In this document: piece after piece, positions 6,944 to 14,176 of the stretch
How positions within the stretch are numbered: the stretch's first letter is position 1
Layout: each line of letters begins with the position of its first letter
NCBI GenBank assembly: GCA_000961805.1
Contig: LADV01000068.1
Location: 1-17,605 of the forward strand
From: Peptococcaceae bacterium BRH_c23
GTDB taxonomy: Bacteria; Bacillota_B; Desulfitobacteriia; Desulfitobacteriales; Desulfitobacteriaceae
Direction of reading: 5' to 3'
DNA: 17,605 bases
Notes under the pieces: model-generated
Told to the model about the DNA's origin: nothing
Seen by the model: the letters and a program-made list of their open reading frames with translations, nothing else
Databases searched by the model: none
Program-made: the position numbers and the translations under genes

Positions 6944-7786
6944 CTAATACTTATAAAAGCCCTGCCCGGTCTTGCGCCCCAGCTGACCAGCGTTAACCAT
7001 TTGCTTAAGCAGAGGGGCAGCCTTAAACTTAGGCCCGAATTCCTCTTCCAGAATCCCTAAAACAAAGACAACAACATCAATACCCACCAAATCCATCAGG
7101 GCACAGGGGCCCAAGGGTACATTGGTGCTGTAGACCATGCCATCGTCCACGTCTTTGCAGTTATTACCGTCCTGAACAGTGTAGGCAGCTTCATTGAGAT
7201 AAGCATTGAGAATCCTACTGCTAATAAATCCGGCATAATCCAAGGCCACAAACGGAACCTTCCCCAGGATCTTGATAAACTCTATAGACGCACTAATCGT
7301 TTCTTCCGAGGTAAGCCTACCCTTGATCAGTTCGACCCCTTTCATAACCGGAACAGGATTCATGAAATGCATCCCTATCACATTACGGGGACGCTTAGTG
7401 ACCGCGGCAATAGCGGTAATAGGCAGTGAAGAGGTGTTGCTTGCCAAAATGGCTTGTTCAGGAGCCAGCCGATCTAAATCCCGGAAGATTTTCGCTTTCA
7501 GATCAAGCTGTTCCGGAACAGCCTCAATAACCAAGTCCGAATCAGAAACAACTTCCAGAGAACTGCCAAGGGTAATACGGGCGAGAACATTTTTCCCCTC
7601 GCCGGCACTAATGCTTCCTTTCTTCTCCAATCTGAGCAAGCTTTGCTCTATAACTTGACGGGCACGAGCAAGCACCGACTCGTTGACGTCCAGCAGGTTC
7701 ACACTATGCCCGGTCTGCGCCGCAACCTGCGCAATTCCGGCACCCATTGTACCGGCACCCACCACGGCAACCCTTGTTATTGTCAT
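6944..7786 (-). CDS. 3-hydroxyacyl-CoA (3-hydroxybutyryl-CoA) dehydrogenase, NAD-dependent
   Basis: A 280-residue protein, the normal length for stand-alone Hbd-type enzymes. The N-terminal Rossmann domain begins VAVVGAGTMGAGIAQ (about 6-20). The catalytic region shows Ser119/Ser120 in SNTSS, His140 in GMHFMNPVPVM and Glu152. The position usually held by a conserved Asn in the GFxxNR motif is Ser190 (GFISSR), a modest deviation. The C-terminal helical domain ends GRKTGQGFYKY as expected. It oxidises L-3-hydroxyacyl-CoA to 3-ketoacyl-CoA with NAD. The ATG is preceded by GGGGG at 7 nt. Because an SDR dehydrogenase is encoded upstream, the cluster has two candidate enzymes for this oxidation step, possibly acting on different intermediates. 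Confidence 0.94.
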   Translation of the reverse strand: MTITRVAVVGAGTMGAGIAQVAAQTGHSVNLLDVNESVLARARQVIEQSLLRLEKKGSISAGEGKNVLARITLGSSLEVVSDSDLVIEAVPEQLDLKAKIFRDLDRLAPEQAILASNTSSLPITAIAAVTKRPRNVIGMHFMNPVPVMKGVELIKGRLTSEETISASIEFIKILGKVPFVALDYAGFISSRILNAYLNEAAYTVQDGNNCKDVDDGMVYSTNVPLGPCALMDLVGIDVVVFVLGILEEEFGPKFKAAPLLKQMVNAGQLGRKTGQGFYKY

Positions 7787-7875
7787 AAAATGTCCCCCTT
7801 TTTCAATGTTCTGTTGGCTTATTTTCTTTCAATAATGAACTTTCACCTAATCGCAAAATTCAGAATTCTTGGTGC

Positions 7876-9015
7876 CTAATATTGTTTTAACAAAGCACTA
7901 GCTATGATTTGCCTCTGAATCTGGTTCGTACCCTCGTAAATCTGAGTAATTTTGGCATCTCGCATTAACTTTTCCATCGGGTAATCTTTCATATAACCAT
8001 AGCCGCCGAAAATCTGAAGTGCATCTACCGTCACCTTCATAGCCGTATCACTGGCCATACATTTACAAGTGGCGCTCAAAAGACTGTCAACATTACCCTC
8101 ATCAATTTTTACCGCCGCCTGCCAGACAAGCAACCTGGAAGCCATGATGGCCATAACCATGTCGACCAGCATGAATTGGATAGCCTGGTGCTCAGCAATC
8201 GGTTTGCCGAACTGGATCCGCTGCTTAGCATATTTTACGGCCTCATCCAACGCTCGTTGGGCAACCCCGACAGCACCGGCAGCAATTGTCGGCCGGGTGA
8301 TGTCCAGAGTGTGCATAGCAATTTTGAAACCGTCTCCTTCATTACCCAAACGATTTTCGCTGGGAACCCGTACTTCTTCAAATAAAACTTCACCAATGTG
8401 GGAAGCCCGGTCACCCATCTTATTTTCCTTTTTCCCCATAGACAGCCCTGGAGTATCCCCCGGCACCATAAAAGCAGTCAGTCCTTTAATGCCCTGGGTT
8501 CTGTCCGTGCTGGCAAACACTGTATAAAGATCTGCTATCCCGCCGTGCGTGATAAAACACTTAGTCCCATCTATGACGTAGTCATCCCCTACTTTTTTAG
8601 CCCGGGTCGCAATCGCACTCGCGTCTGAGCCTGCGTTAGGCTCTGTTAAAGCGAAAGCCGCTAAATGAGCTGTTTGTGCAAAAGGAGGGAGCAGCCTTTG
8701 CTTCTGTTCTTCGCTGCCGCTTAGCAGGATAGGCGTAAGCGCCAGACTAGTTCCGCCAAAAGCTCCAAAAACTCCTAAACAGCCGTAGGCCAACTCCTCA
8801 TACACTAAGTTCTCAGTGAAATGATCCAGTTCCTGACCACCATACTTTTCCGGTATATTCAAGTTCCATAAACCAATTTCCATAGCCTTTTTCACCACAG
8901 GCCACGGAAACTCGGCCTTCTCGTCATATTCCGCAGCAACAGGAATAATCTCGTTCTTAGCAAAATCCCGGGCCAGCTTTTGAATTTCTTTTTGTTCGTC
9001 ACTAAGTTCAAACAA
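7876..9015 (-). CDS. acyl-CoA dehydrogenase (FAD)
   Basis: A 379-residue flavoprotein of the short/medium-chain acyl-CoA dehydrogenase type. It shows the N-terminal helical domain, the ALTEPNAGSDASA flavin-binding strand (about 118-130), and near the C-terminus the catalytic base Glu361 in QIYEGTNQIQR, with FGGYGYMKDYPMEKLMRDAK just before it. It introduces a 2,3 double bond into an acyl-CoA and passes electrons to ETF, which is not encoded here. In a benzylsuccinate-type route it would correspond to the BbsG step, but the sequence does not identify the substrate. The start is TTG, preceded by AGGGGGG at 6 nt, only 11 bp after the stop of the upstream thiolase gene, so coupling is likely. Confidence 0.95.
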   Translation of the reverse strand: MFELSDEQKEIQKLARDFAKNEIIPVAAEYDEKAEFPWPVVKKAMEIGLWNLNIPEKYGGQELDHFTENLVYEELAYGCLGVFGAFGGTSLALTPILLSGSEEQKQRLLPPFAQTAHLAAFALTEPNAGSDASAIATRAKKVGDDYVIDGTKCFITHGGIADLYTVFASTDRTQGIKGLTAFMVPGDTPGLSMGKKENKMGDRASHIGEVLFEEVRVPSENRLGNEGDGFKIAMHTLDITRPTIAAGAVGVAQRALDEAVKYAKQRIQFGKPIAEHQAIQFMLVDMVMAIMASRLLVWQAAVKIDEGNVDSLLSATCKCMASDTAMKVTVDALQIFGGYGYMKDYPMEKLMRDAKITQIYEGTNQIQRQIIASALLKQY

Positions 9016-9026
9016 CTCTTCCCCCC

Positions 9027-10238
9027 CTAATCAACACGCACAATAATTGCATCTCCTTGAGCCAACCCTCCACAAATGGCTAGCGCGCCATATCCACCTC
9101 CCCTTCGTCTGAGTTCGTGAACCATAGTCATGACCAACCGGGCACCGCTGGCTGTATTGGCGTGCCCAATGGCAATCGCCCCGCCATTGACATTCAACCT
9201 ATCCCGAAGCTCCCGGAGTTTTCCCCGGTCACCGTCAGCCAAAATCTTGCTGCTGACGAGAGTCACGGCAGCAAAAGCCTCGTTGATTTCCAGCAACTTC
9301 ATATCGTACAGTTTAAGCCCCGACTTAGTTAAAGCGGCCCTGATTGCTGCAGCGGGGGCCTCTGCCAGCAGGTGAGGTTCTAAGGCTATGCTTACACCAG
9401 TCACCACCGTGGCTAAAACTGGCAAACCCAAGCTCTGAGCTTTACTCTTACTCATCAGGAGCACCGCTGTCGCGCCATCGTTGAGACCGGGTGCATTGCC
9501 CGCCGTACAAGTGGGACTGCCATAAATCGTGCTGAGCTTGGCCAGCTTCTCCAAGGATACATCCGGTCTGTATTGCTCATCGATCTCTAATAAACCGTCA
9601 GCCCCCTTCTGCTTACTTGGCACTCTGACTGGAATCATTTCCGCTTGGAACTTTCCGGCGTTATAAGCTTGACCGTACAGCAGATGACTGCGCACCGCCC
9701 ATTCGTCCTGTTCCTGACGACTCACCCCATGTAATAAGGCCACGTTTCCGGCATCCACGGCAACAGGCGCAAAATCCTTATACCCCAACTCAAAAAGAGG
9801 GTCTTCCATCACAACCGGCCCCATGCGATGACCCGCAAATCTCAGGTTTCGAACAATAAGCGGCATCTGGCTAAAAATTGTTACCCCGCCGGCAATCACC
9901 ACCTCGGCTTCACCAGCCAAGATGGCCTGCAAACCCAAACGAATAGCCGTTGTCGCCGAAACACAAGCCTTATCCAGGGATAAGGACGACGTTTCAGGTG
10001 CCAAGTCGGCCTTCAAGAGGGTTTGCCGGGCAATCACCGGGGTGTAAACATCTTTGAACGACGCTGTATCCCCAACCCCCCAGAAAACATCATCTACCTG
10101 GCCGGTATAGTTCACCCGGCCGATCACTTCGCGCATGACTATCGCTCCCAGATCAACTGGGCTATAGTCTTTTAAACTACCGCCATATTTACCAAAAGGA
10201 GTTCTGACAGCACTGACAATCACAATTTCTTTCATCAT
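9027..10238 (-). CDS. thiolase family protein (first thiolase)
   Basis: A 403-residue thiolase with nucleophile Cys92 (LDKACVSATTAI), His359 and Cys389 (AICGGLAQGD), plus NEAFA. The histidine loop reads GHANTASG instead of the usual GHPxGASG, and the C-terminal Cys loop is CGGLAQG rather than CxGGGxG. These changes near the acyl pocket suggest a substrate other than acetoacetyl-CoA. In a benzylsuccinate-like pathway it would cleave the aroyl-succinyl-CoA to aroyl-CoA and succinyl-CoA (BbsB role), but no DUF35 partner (BbsA type) was found here. Two ATGs are adjacent; AAGGTGAG spacing slightly favours the second at 10235. It sits 19 bp after the SDR gene and 11 bp before the ACAD gene. Confidence 0.93.
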   Translation of the reverse strand: MMKEIVIVSAVRTPFGKYGGSLKDYSPVDLGAIVMREVIGRVNYTGQVDDVFWGVGDTASFKDVYTPVIARQTLLKADLAPETSSLSLDKACVSATTAIRLGLQAILAGEAEVVIAGGVTIFSQMPLIVRNLRFAGHRMGPVVMEDPLFELGYKDFAPVAVDAGNVALLHGVSRQEQDEWAVRSHLLYGQAYNAGKFQAEMIPVRVPSKQKGADGLLEIDEQYRPDVSLEKLAKLSTIYGSPTCTAGNAPGLNDGATAVLLMSKSKAQSLGLPVLATVVTGVSIALEPHLLAEAPAAAIRAALTKSGLKLYDMKLLEINEAFAAVTLVSSKILADGDRGKLRELRDRLNVNGGAIAIGHANTASGARLVMTMVHELRRRGGGYGALAICGGLAQGDAIIVRVD

Positions 10239-10257
10239 CCCTCACCTTTCTTGTTCG

Positions 10258-11034
10258 TCAATGGATGCACCATCCTCCGTCGACACTCAGCACCTGGCCG
10301 TATACGTAATCGGAAGCGCCCGACGCTAAATAGACCACGGCACCTTTCAGATCCTCCTCGTTACCAAAACGTCCGGCAGGAATCATGTTTAGAAACAAAT
10401 CACGGCGCATCTCAATAACTTTTTCCGCCATATGAGTCGGAAACCAACCTGGTGAGATAGCATTAACATTGATGCCATAAGGAGCCCACTTAACCGCCAA
10501 ATCTCTGGTCAAATTGATAATTCCCCCTTTGCTGGCATTGTAAGCTACCGCATCCATGACTTCTTCCTTAGCGCCCACCTTGCCCATGACGGAAGCAAGA
10601 TTAATGATTTTCCCCGCACCCTGGCCTTTCATCACCTGAAAAGCTTCCCTGGCGGCTATAAAGCTTCCAGTCAGGTTGACGTCAAGCACCTGCCGCCATT
10701 TAGCGGCGGGGTACTCTCCTGCGGTCGCTCCCCAAGTAACTCCCGCATTATTCACAAGTATGTCAAGGCGGCCGAAAACCTCCCGAGTCCGGTTTACCAT
10801 GGCCACAATATCTTCTTCCCGTGAAACGTCGCAGGCTAAGGGAACGACTTTCACACCATACATCTCGCTGATTTCTGCAGCTGCCTTTTCACACCGTTCA
10901 AGTTTGCGCGCCGCTATAACCAGATTGGCTCCATATTCCGCCAAAGCACAGGCCATTTGTTTGCCCAATCCTTGAGAACCTCCGGTAACGATTGCCGTCT
11001 TGCCCTCAAGTCTAAATAAATCTTTTTTCTTCAC
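10258..11034 (-). CDS. short-chain dehydrogenase/reductase, probable 3-hydroxyacyl-CoA dehydrogenase
   Basis: A 258-residue classical SDR. The nucleotide-binding TGGSQGLG spans residues 17-24, NNAG is at 95-98, and the catalytic set is Ser148, Tyr165 and Lys169 (YNASK). The C-terminus has the usual DYVYGQVLSVDGGW. The start is taken as GTG at 11034, which has GAGGGG at 8 nt; an in-frame TTG 11 codons earlier would place that ribosome site inside the gene. The family interconverts alcohols and ketones with NAD(P). Its position between an enoyl-CoA hydratase and a thiolase gene makes it a likely 3-hydroxyacyl-CoA oxidiser, the step performed by the SDR pair BbsC/BbsD in toluene degraders. Only one SDR is visible, so a homomer is assumed. 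Confidence 0.9.
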   Translation of the reverse strand: MKKKDLFRLEGKTAIVTGGSQGLGKQMACALAEYGANLVIAARKLERCEKAAAEISEMYGVKVVPLACDVSREEDIVAMVNRTREVFGRLDILVNNAGVTWGATAGEYPAAKWRQVLDVNLTGSFIAAREAFQVMKGQGAGKIINLASVMGKVGAKEEVMDAVAYNASKGGIINLTRDLAVKWAPYGINVNAISPGWFPTHMAEKVIEMRRDLFLNMIPAGRFGNEEDLKGAVVYLASGASDYVYGQVLSVDGGWCIH

Positions 11035-11079
11035 TATCCTCACCCCTCTTTTTCTCTGACAAAGCAATGACGTTCCTTT

Positions 11080-11862
11080 TCAGCGTCCGGTAAATTGCGG
11101 TGGTCTCTTATCAAGAAACGCTTGCATCCCTTCTTTTTGGTCCAAGGTAGAAAAGCAATGAGCAAAACAATTAGCCTCAAACTCCAATCCCCCGCTGCTG
11201 TCCGGACCCACTGCCCGCCGAATTGAGCGTTTCGCCATGGCTATAGCTACTGGCGCCTGATGCGCAAGCCTTTGCGCCAGTTCCATAGCCGCACCCATTA
11301 ACTGTTCTTGTTCCACAACCTTATTGAGCAGCCCTAGGGCTAGGGCTTCCTCAGCCGTAAGGATTTCTGCCAGCATAATCATCTCCTTGGCTTTACTCAC
11401 TCCCACCAGTCCAGCTAGACGCTGAGTACCTCCGCTGCCTGGAATTATTCCCAGCTTAGTCTCCGGCAAGCCAAACTTGGCACTCCGCACGGCCACCCGG
11501 AAATCGCAGGTTAGAGCCAATTCAAACCCTCCACCCAAAGCAATCCCATTGACAGCGGCAATTACCGGTTTGGACATCGTCTCAATCAGCATAAGGGCTT
11601 CTTGAGCAATTGTCGCGAACTGCAGAGCCTGATCAGCAGTCATGGAACTCATGGCTGTAATGTCCGCTCCGGCCACAAAAGCTTTATTCCCTGCGCCGGT
11701 AATGATTACAACTTTAACTGTAGAATCCGCCGTCAAGGCCAACAAGCTCGAGGTAAGCTCATGATACACCGCAGGACTTAAAACATTAAGAATTTCCGGT
11801 CGGTTGATCGTGACCATCCCTATCCCATCTCTGACATCAGTCACTAAGTAAGCAAAATCCAT
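11080..11862 (-). CDS. enoyl-CoA hydratase (first gene of the beta-oxidation operon)
   Basis: A 260-residue crotonase-family protein with both catalytic glutamates, Glu114 (ALGGGFEL) and Glu134 (GLPETKLG), the oxyanion-hole segment FVAGADI, and the standard IPGSGGTQRL loop. It is expected to hydrate an enoyl-CoA; in a benzylsuccinate-type route this would be the E-phenylitaconyl-CoA hydratase (BbsH) step. It heads the beta-oxidation block: a good sigma-54 promoter lies about 70-85 bp upstream, and the SDR gene follows after 45 bp. AAGGTGAG is present but about 12 nt from the ATG, somewhat far; the only nearer ATG is followed at once by a stop. Confidence 0.93.
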   Translation of the reverse strand: MDFAYLVTDVRDGIGMVTINRPEILNVLSPAVYHELTSSLLALTADSTVKVVIITGAGNKAFVAGADITAMSSMTADQALQFATIAQEALMLIETMSKPVIAAVNGIALGGGFELALTCDFRVAVRSAKFGLPETKLGIIPGSGGTQRLAGLVGVSKAKEMIMLAEILTAEEALALGLLNKVVEQEQLMGAAMELAQRLAHQAPVAIAMAKRSIRRAVGPDSSGGLEFEANCFAHCFSTLDQKEGMQAFLDKRPPQFTGR

Positions 11863-11930
11863 CGTTTATAACATCTCACCTTCATGGTTAATGGTTTTCC
11901 CCCACCATTCAGCACTGACTCCATACATCA

Positions 11931-11947
11931 TTGCAAGTTACATGCCA
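11931..11947 (-). promoter_or_regulatory. sigma-54 (-24/-12) promoter for the beta-oxidation operon
   Basis: On the minus strand the site is TGGCATGTAACTTGCAA. Compared with TGGCACG-N4-TTGCA only one base of the -24 element differs, and the GG to GC distance is exactly 12 bp. Transcription would begin near 11921, giving a leader of about 60 nt to the hydratase ATG. Together with the site before the fumarase genes this suggests a shared activator, plausibly the one encoded at 1727-3664 (inference). Confidence 0.72.
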
Positions 11948-11998
11948 AATTCTCATCCAACCCAGTATGTAAGGATTGTTAGATAGTGTATTAAACAA

Positions 11999-12026
11999 GG
12001 ACAGTTACCAAAAGGGGTAACTGTCC
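11999..12026. repeat. perfect 11-bp inverted repeat, candidate activator site or terminator
   Basis: GGACAGTTACC and GGTAACTGTCC flank six bases. The centre is about 90 bp upstream of the predicted sigma-54 transcription start, a usual distance for an enhancer-binding protein site. Read as RNA from the GRE side it would be a stable hairpin followed by TTGTTTAA, a poor U-tract, so it could also be a weak terminator for the GRE transcript. Confidence 0.6.
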
Positions 12027-12098
12027 TAATATAAAACGTTTGACTCTAAGCTGTGTGTTTCGTTGTCTCACCTCTATACAACTGTCCGAATATAAAAC
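12019..12098. repeat. 19-bp direct repeats, 61 bp apart
   Basis: AACTGTCCTAATATAAAAC at 12019-12037 and the same sequence with T changed to G at 12080-12098. The first copy runs out of the right arm of the hairpin. Spacing is close to six helical turns. Repeats combined with an inverted end resemble the multiple terminal repeats of IS21-type elements, but no transposase gene or remnant is present. Confidence 0.55.
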
Positions 12099-12195
12099 AC
12101 TTTCCGTGGGCCAATATTTTTTAATGCTCACAACTTACGCTCCTAGGCGAAAATTGTCATAGCAGATTATCAATGTTCTTTCTAGTCTTAGGCCA

Positions 12196-12819
12196 TCATG
12201 ATTTCTGTTTAATTATTTTATTGGCCTCTGCCAAGGAATTAAAGCCATATTGTTTCACCATAGAGTTAAGCGTAATTTCTGAACCATTTATATTTTCCGA
12301 CTTTTGCCATAAAATATTTTTGTAGTACATTTCTAATGTCGTAAGCGAATAAGTGGCAAGTTCTCCCCGTAAATACGTTTCGATAGACGTTATAAACTGG
12401 CTGTCTTCTGTGCTATGAATGGGTCTGCCCCTTTTCACAAGACTAGGATACTCAACTGACAGTTCCTCCTCCCATTCCAGAACGATTTGAACAATATTCT
12501 CAATCACCTGCAGAGTTTCAGGTTCTAAAACTGGGAGCCGCTTCTCAAGACGATCATAATACTCCCATGGAGAAGTTGATTTCATCATACGGGCATATTT
12601 TTCCATTAACAGGTTTCTATTATTTTTCTGGGCCTCAGAAAGGTCAGTCAGATAGCTTTCCAGAGCATCCTCTGCCCAACTAACAGCTTGGCTGTATCTC
12701 ATAATCTTAAAAGTTTTCGGATCTTCCTGACAGGACGCTTTGCCACCGATATTGGACAACATATGAAACATGTTCCACTCAAGATCAATGATCTTGGCAA
12801 TTAAGGCTTCTTTTCTCAC
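12196..12819 (-). CDS. DUF4125-like protein, GRE-locus accessory of unknown function
   Basis: A 207-residue soluble, mostly helical protein with no membrane segment or signal peptide. The opening (ALIAKIIDLEWNMFHMLSNIG, then GKASCQEDPKTFKIMRYSQ and WAEDALESYLTDL) fits the pattern I remember for the DUF4125 family. I cannot assign a reaction. It has a single obvious Cys in the conserved ASCQED motif, worth noting in a redox locus. The start is GTG, supported by GAGGGGGGAGG at 7 nt. It follows the second activase by 21 bp and is the last gene before the 333-bp control region, so it is probably cotranscribed with the GRE genes and may help GRE maturation, repair or assembly (inference only). Confidence 0.75.
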   Translation of the reverse strand: MRKEALIAKIIDLEWNMFHMLSNIGGKASCQEDPKTFKIMRYSQAVSWAEDALESYLTDLSEAQKNNRNLLMEKYARMMKSTSPWEYYDRLEKRLPVLEPETLQVIENIVQIVLEWEEELSVEYPSLVKRGRPIHSTEDSQFITSIETYLRGELATYSLTTLEMYYKNILWQKSENINGSEITLNSMVKQYGFNSLAEANKIIKQKS

Positions 12820-12840
12820 TATATGGCCTCCCCCCTCTGC

Positions 12841-13821
12841 TTATCCACCCAGCCGATTCGGTTTCAAACCGTTAGCTCTGAATATTTCTTCAATTGCCTC
12901 CTGTTTCTCAACAGGATACCACTCCCCGACAGTGAAAGGATAATCCAAACCGAGCAATCTGTAGCTCTGTCCGGCCCAAGGATGAAATGGCAGAATGTCA
13001 ACTTCTATTAAGCCCAGCGCGCTGATAAATTGAGCAGTTTTTTGCATATTCTCAGCGGAATCATTGATTTCCGGAATTACCGGAACACGCACCCTCATTT
13101 CCACTCCGCCCCTTGCAATTATCCGCCTGGCATTCTCCCGAATCAAATCGTTTGAAACTCCGGTAAACTCCTTGTGGACCTTATGGTCCATATTTTTAAG
13201 ATCAAAAAGCACGACGTCGGTGTAATTCAACATTTCATTCAAAATATCCCACCTAACATAGCCACACGTGTCTAAAGCGGTGTTAATCCCTTTTTCTTTG
13301 GCCGCCTTCAGCAGTGCCAGGCAAAACTCGGGCTGGGCCGTTGGCTCCCCTCCTGACAAGGTTAGGCCACCGCCATCAGAATTTTCATACATAAGCCGCT
13401 CTTGCGCCACTTTCTCAATCACCTCAGCGACGGTCATTATTTCTCCGGAAATAACGAACGCAGCTTGAATACATACTTCAACACATTGTCGGCAGCCAAG
13501 GCAAAGTCCTTTATCTATCCTGATCTTCCTAACCATTTTATCTCTGATCTTCACCGATATGCTTCCTGGAGCAGCTCCTGTCACGTCCTGCTCCAAGCAC
13601 TCCACCACTTGCAGGGCGCCGGTAGGGCAGATGTCATCGCACTGACCACAGTCATTGCACTTAGACCACAAATGAAAAACCTCCGGATAATGTCTCACCC
13701 CTTCCGGGTTGTGACACCACCGACAGTTAAGCCGACAACCTTTGAGAAAAACAGTGGTTCTTACACCTGGTCCATCGAACATCGTAAAATACTGGATATT
13801 CGTAACTACTCCTGTAATCAT
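12841..13821 (-). CDS. glycyl radical enzyme activase, radical SAM (second activase)
   Basis: A 326-residue activase. The radical-SAM motif CxxxCxxC is at Cys29, 33, 36 (KGCRLNCRWCHNPEG), after the family hallmark FDGPGVRTTVFLKG. An inserted ferredoxin-like domain carries two four-Cys sets: Cys55, 58, 61, 65 and Cys107, 110, 113, 117. The linker between these sets is longer than in the other activase, and the second set lacks the usual Pro after its last Cys (CIQAAF). Later motifs include GGGLTLSGGEPTAQPEF. It abstracts hydrogen from the GRE glycine using S-adenosylmethionine and an [4Fe-4S] cluster. The ATG has AAGGAG at normal spacing. It lies 97 bp after the six-Cys protein gene, across tandem repeats, so its expression may be separately tuned. 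Confidence 0.93.
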   Translation of the reverse strand: MITGVVTNIQYFTMFDGPGVRTTVFLKGCRLNCRWCHNPEGVRHYPEVFHLWSKCNDCGQCDDICPTGALQVVECLEQDVTGAAPGSISVKIRDKMVRKIRIDKGLCLGCRQCVEVCIQAAFVISGEIMTVAEVIEKVAQERLMYENSDGGGLTLSGGEPTAQPEFCLALLKAAKEKGINTALDTCGYVRWDILNEMLNYTDVVLFDLKNMDHKVHKEFTGVSNDLIRENARRIIARGGVEMRVRVPVIPEINDSAENMQKTAQFISALGLIEVDILPFHPWAGQSYRLLGLDYPFTVGEWYPVEKQEAIEEIFRANGLKPNRLGG

Positions 13822-13837
13822 ATCCTTCTCCTTCTAC

Positions 13838-13894
13838 TGAACGGAACGGTCAAGACCGATCCTAATACATGAACGGAACGGTTTTGACCGATCC
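13838..13894. repeat. two direct repeats at 32-bp period upstream of the second activase
   Basis: Copies at 13838-13862 and 13870-13894 are identical in 22 of 25 bases. Each starts TGAACGGAACGGT and ends ACCGATCC, and each contains a CGGT-N4-ACCG dyad. The period of 32 bp is about three helical turns, placing both copies on the same DNA face. They lie 17-73 bp upstream of the second activase ATG. This looks like a tandem operator, or a short intergenic repeat family. Confidence 0.65.
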
Positions 13895-13918
13895 CTACTG
13901 CCCTGAAAATACCAATTT

Positions 13919-14176
13919 TCATTCATCAGTGGTACCGCGCAGCGGCATGGGGCTCTGACTAGTGCCAGAAAAATTTACTTCAGTTTTTTGGTTTGCTGAT
14001 TCTTCAAAAAGCACCCGGTCGACATCGACAGTCTGTCTCTTACCACACTCCTGGCACTCCCGCACGGAAAGAACCGGACCACAACACCTTCCTCCGCCAG
14101 CATAGTCTAGACCAGCAATTTTAAACTCGGCTAACCTTCCTTCATAGCCACATTGCGAGCATTTCATCTTTCCCAT
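13919..14176 (-). CDS. small six-cysteine (zinc-ribbon or Fe-S) protein of the GRE locus
   Basis: An 85-residue protein with Cys6, Cys9 (CSQCG), a Cys31-Cys32 pair (GGRCCGP) and Cys41, Cys44 (CQECG). The CxxC pairs predict a zinc ribbon or a small cluster-binding domain; the C-terminal 35 residues look disordered. The ATG abuts the TAG of the first activase (TAGATG), so translation is coupled; a second ATG three codons on is an equally good start. Benzylsuccinate synthase has two cluster-bearing small subunits (BssB, BssC); the position here suggests, but does not prove, that this is the second small subunit of the GRE complex. It could instead be a chaperone. No clear family match was recognised. 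Confidence 0.8.
   Translation of the reverse strand: MGKMKCSQCGYEGRLAEFKIAGLDYAGGGRCCGPVLSVRECQECGKRQTVDVDRVLFEESANQKTEVNFSGTSQSPMPLRGTTDE

Larger units (their letters stand above)
11863..12195. other. control region between GRE locus and beta-oxidation operon
   Basis: 333 bp with no gene. It contains a sigma-54 promoter toward the hydratase gene (11931-11947), a perfect 11-bp-arm hairpin (11999-12026), and a 19-bp direct repeat whose first copy overlaps the right arm of the hairpin (12019-12037 and 12080-12098). The hairpin and repeats lie where upstream activator sites of a sigma-54 promoter would be, but could also be a relic of a mobile element end. Confidence 0.5.

Noticed and set aside
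13838..13894. The two repeats as a minimal CRISPR array.
   Set aside because: Only two copies with a 7-bp gap between them and no cas genes; spacers are normally about 30 bp or longer.
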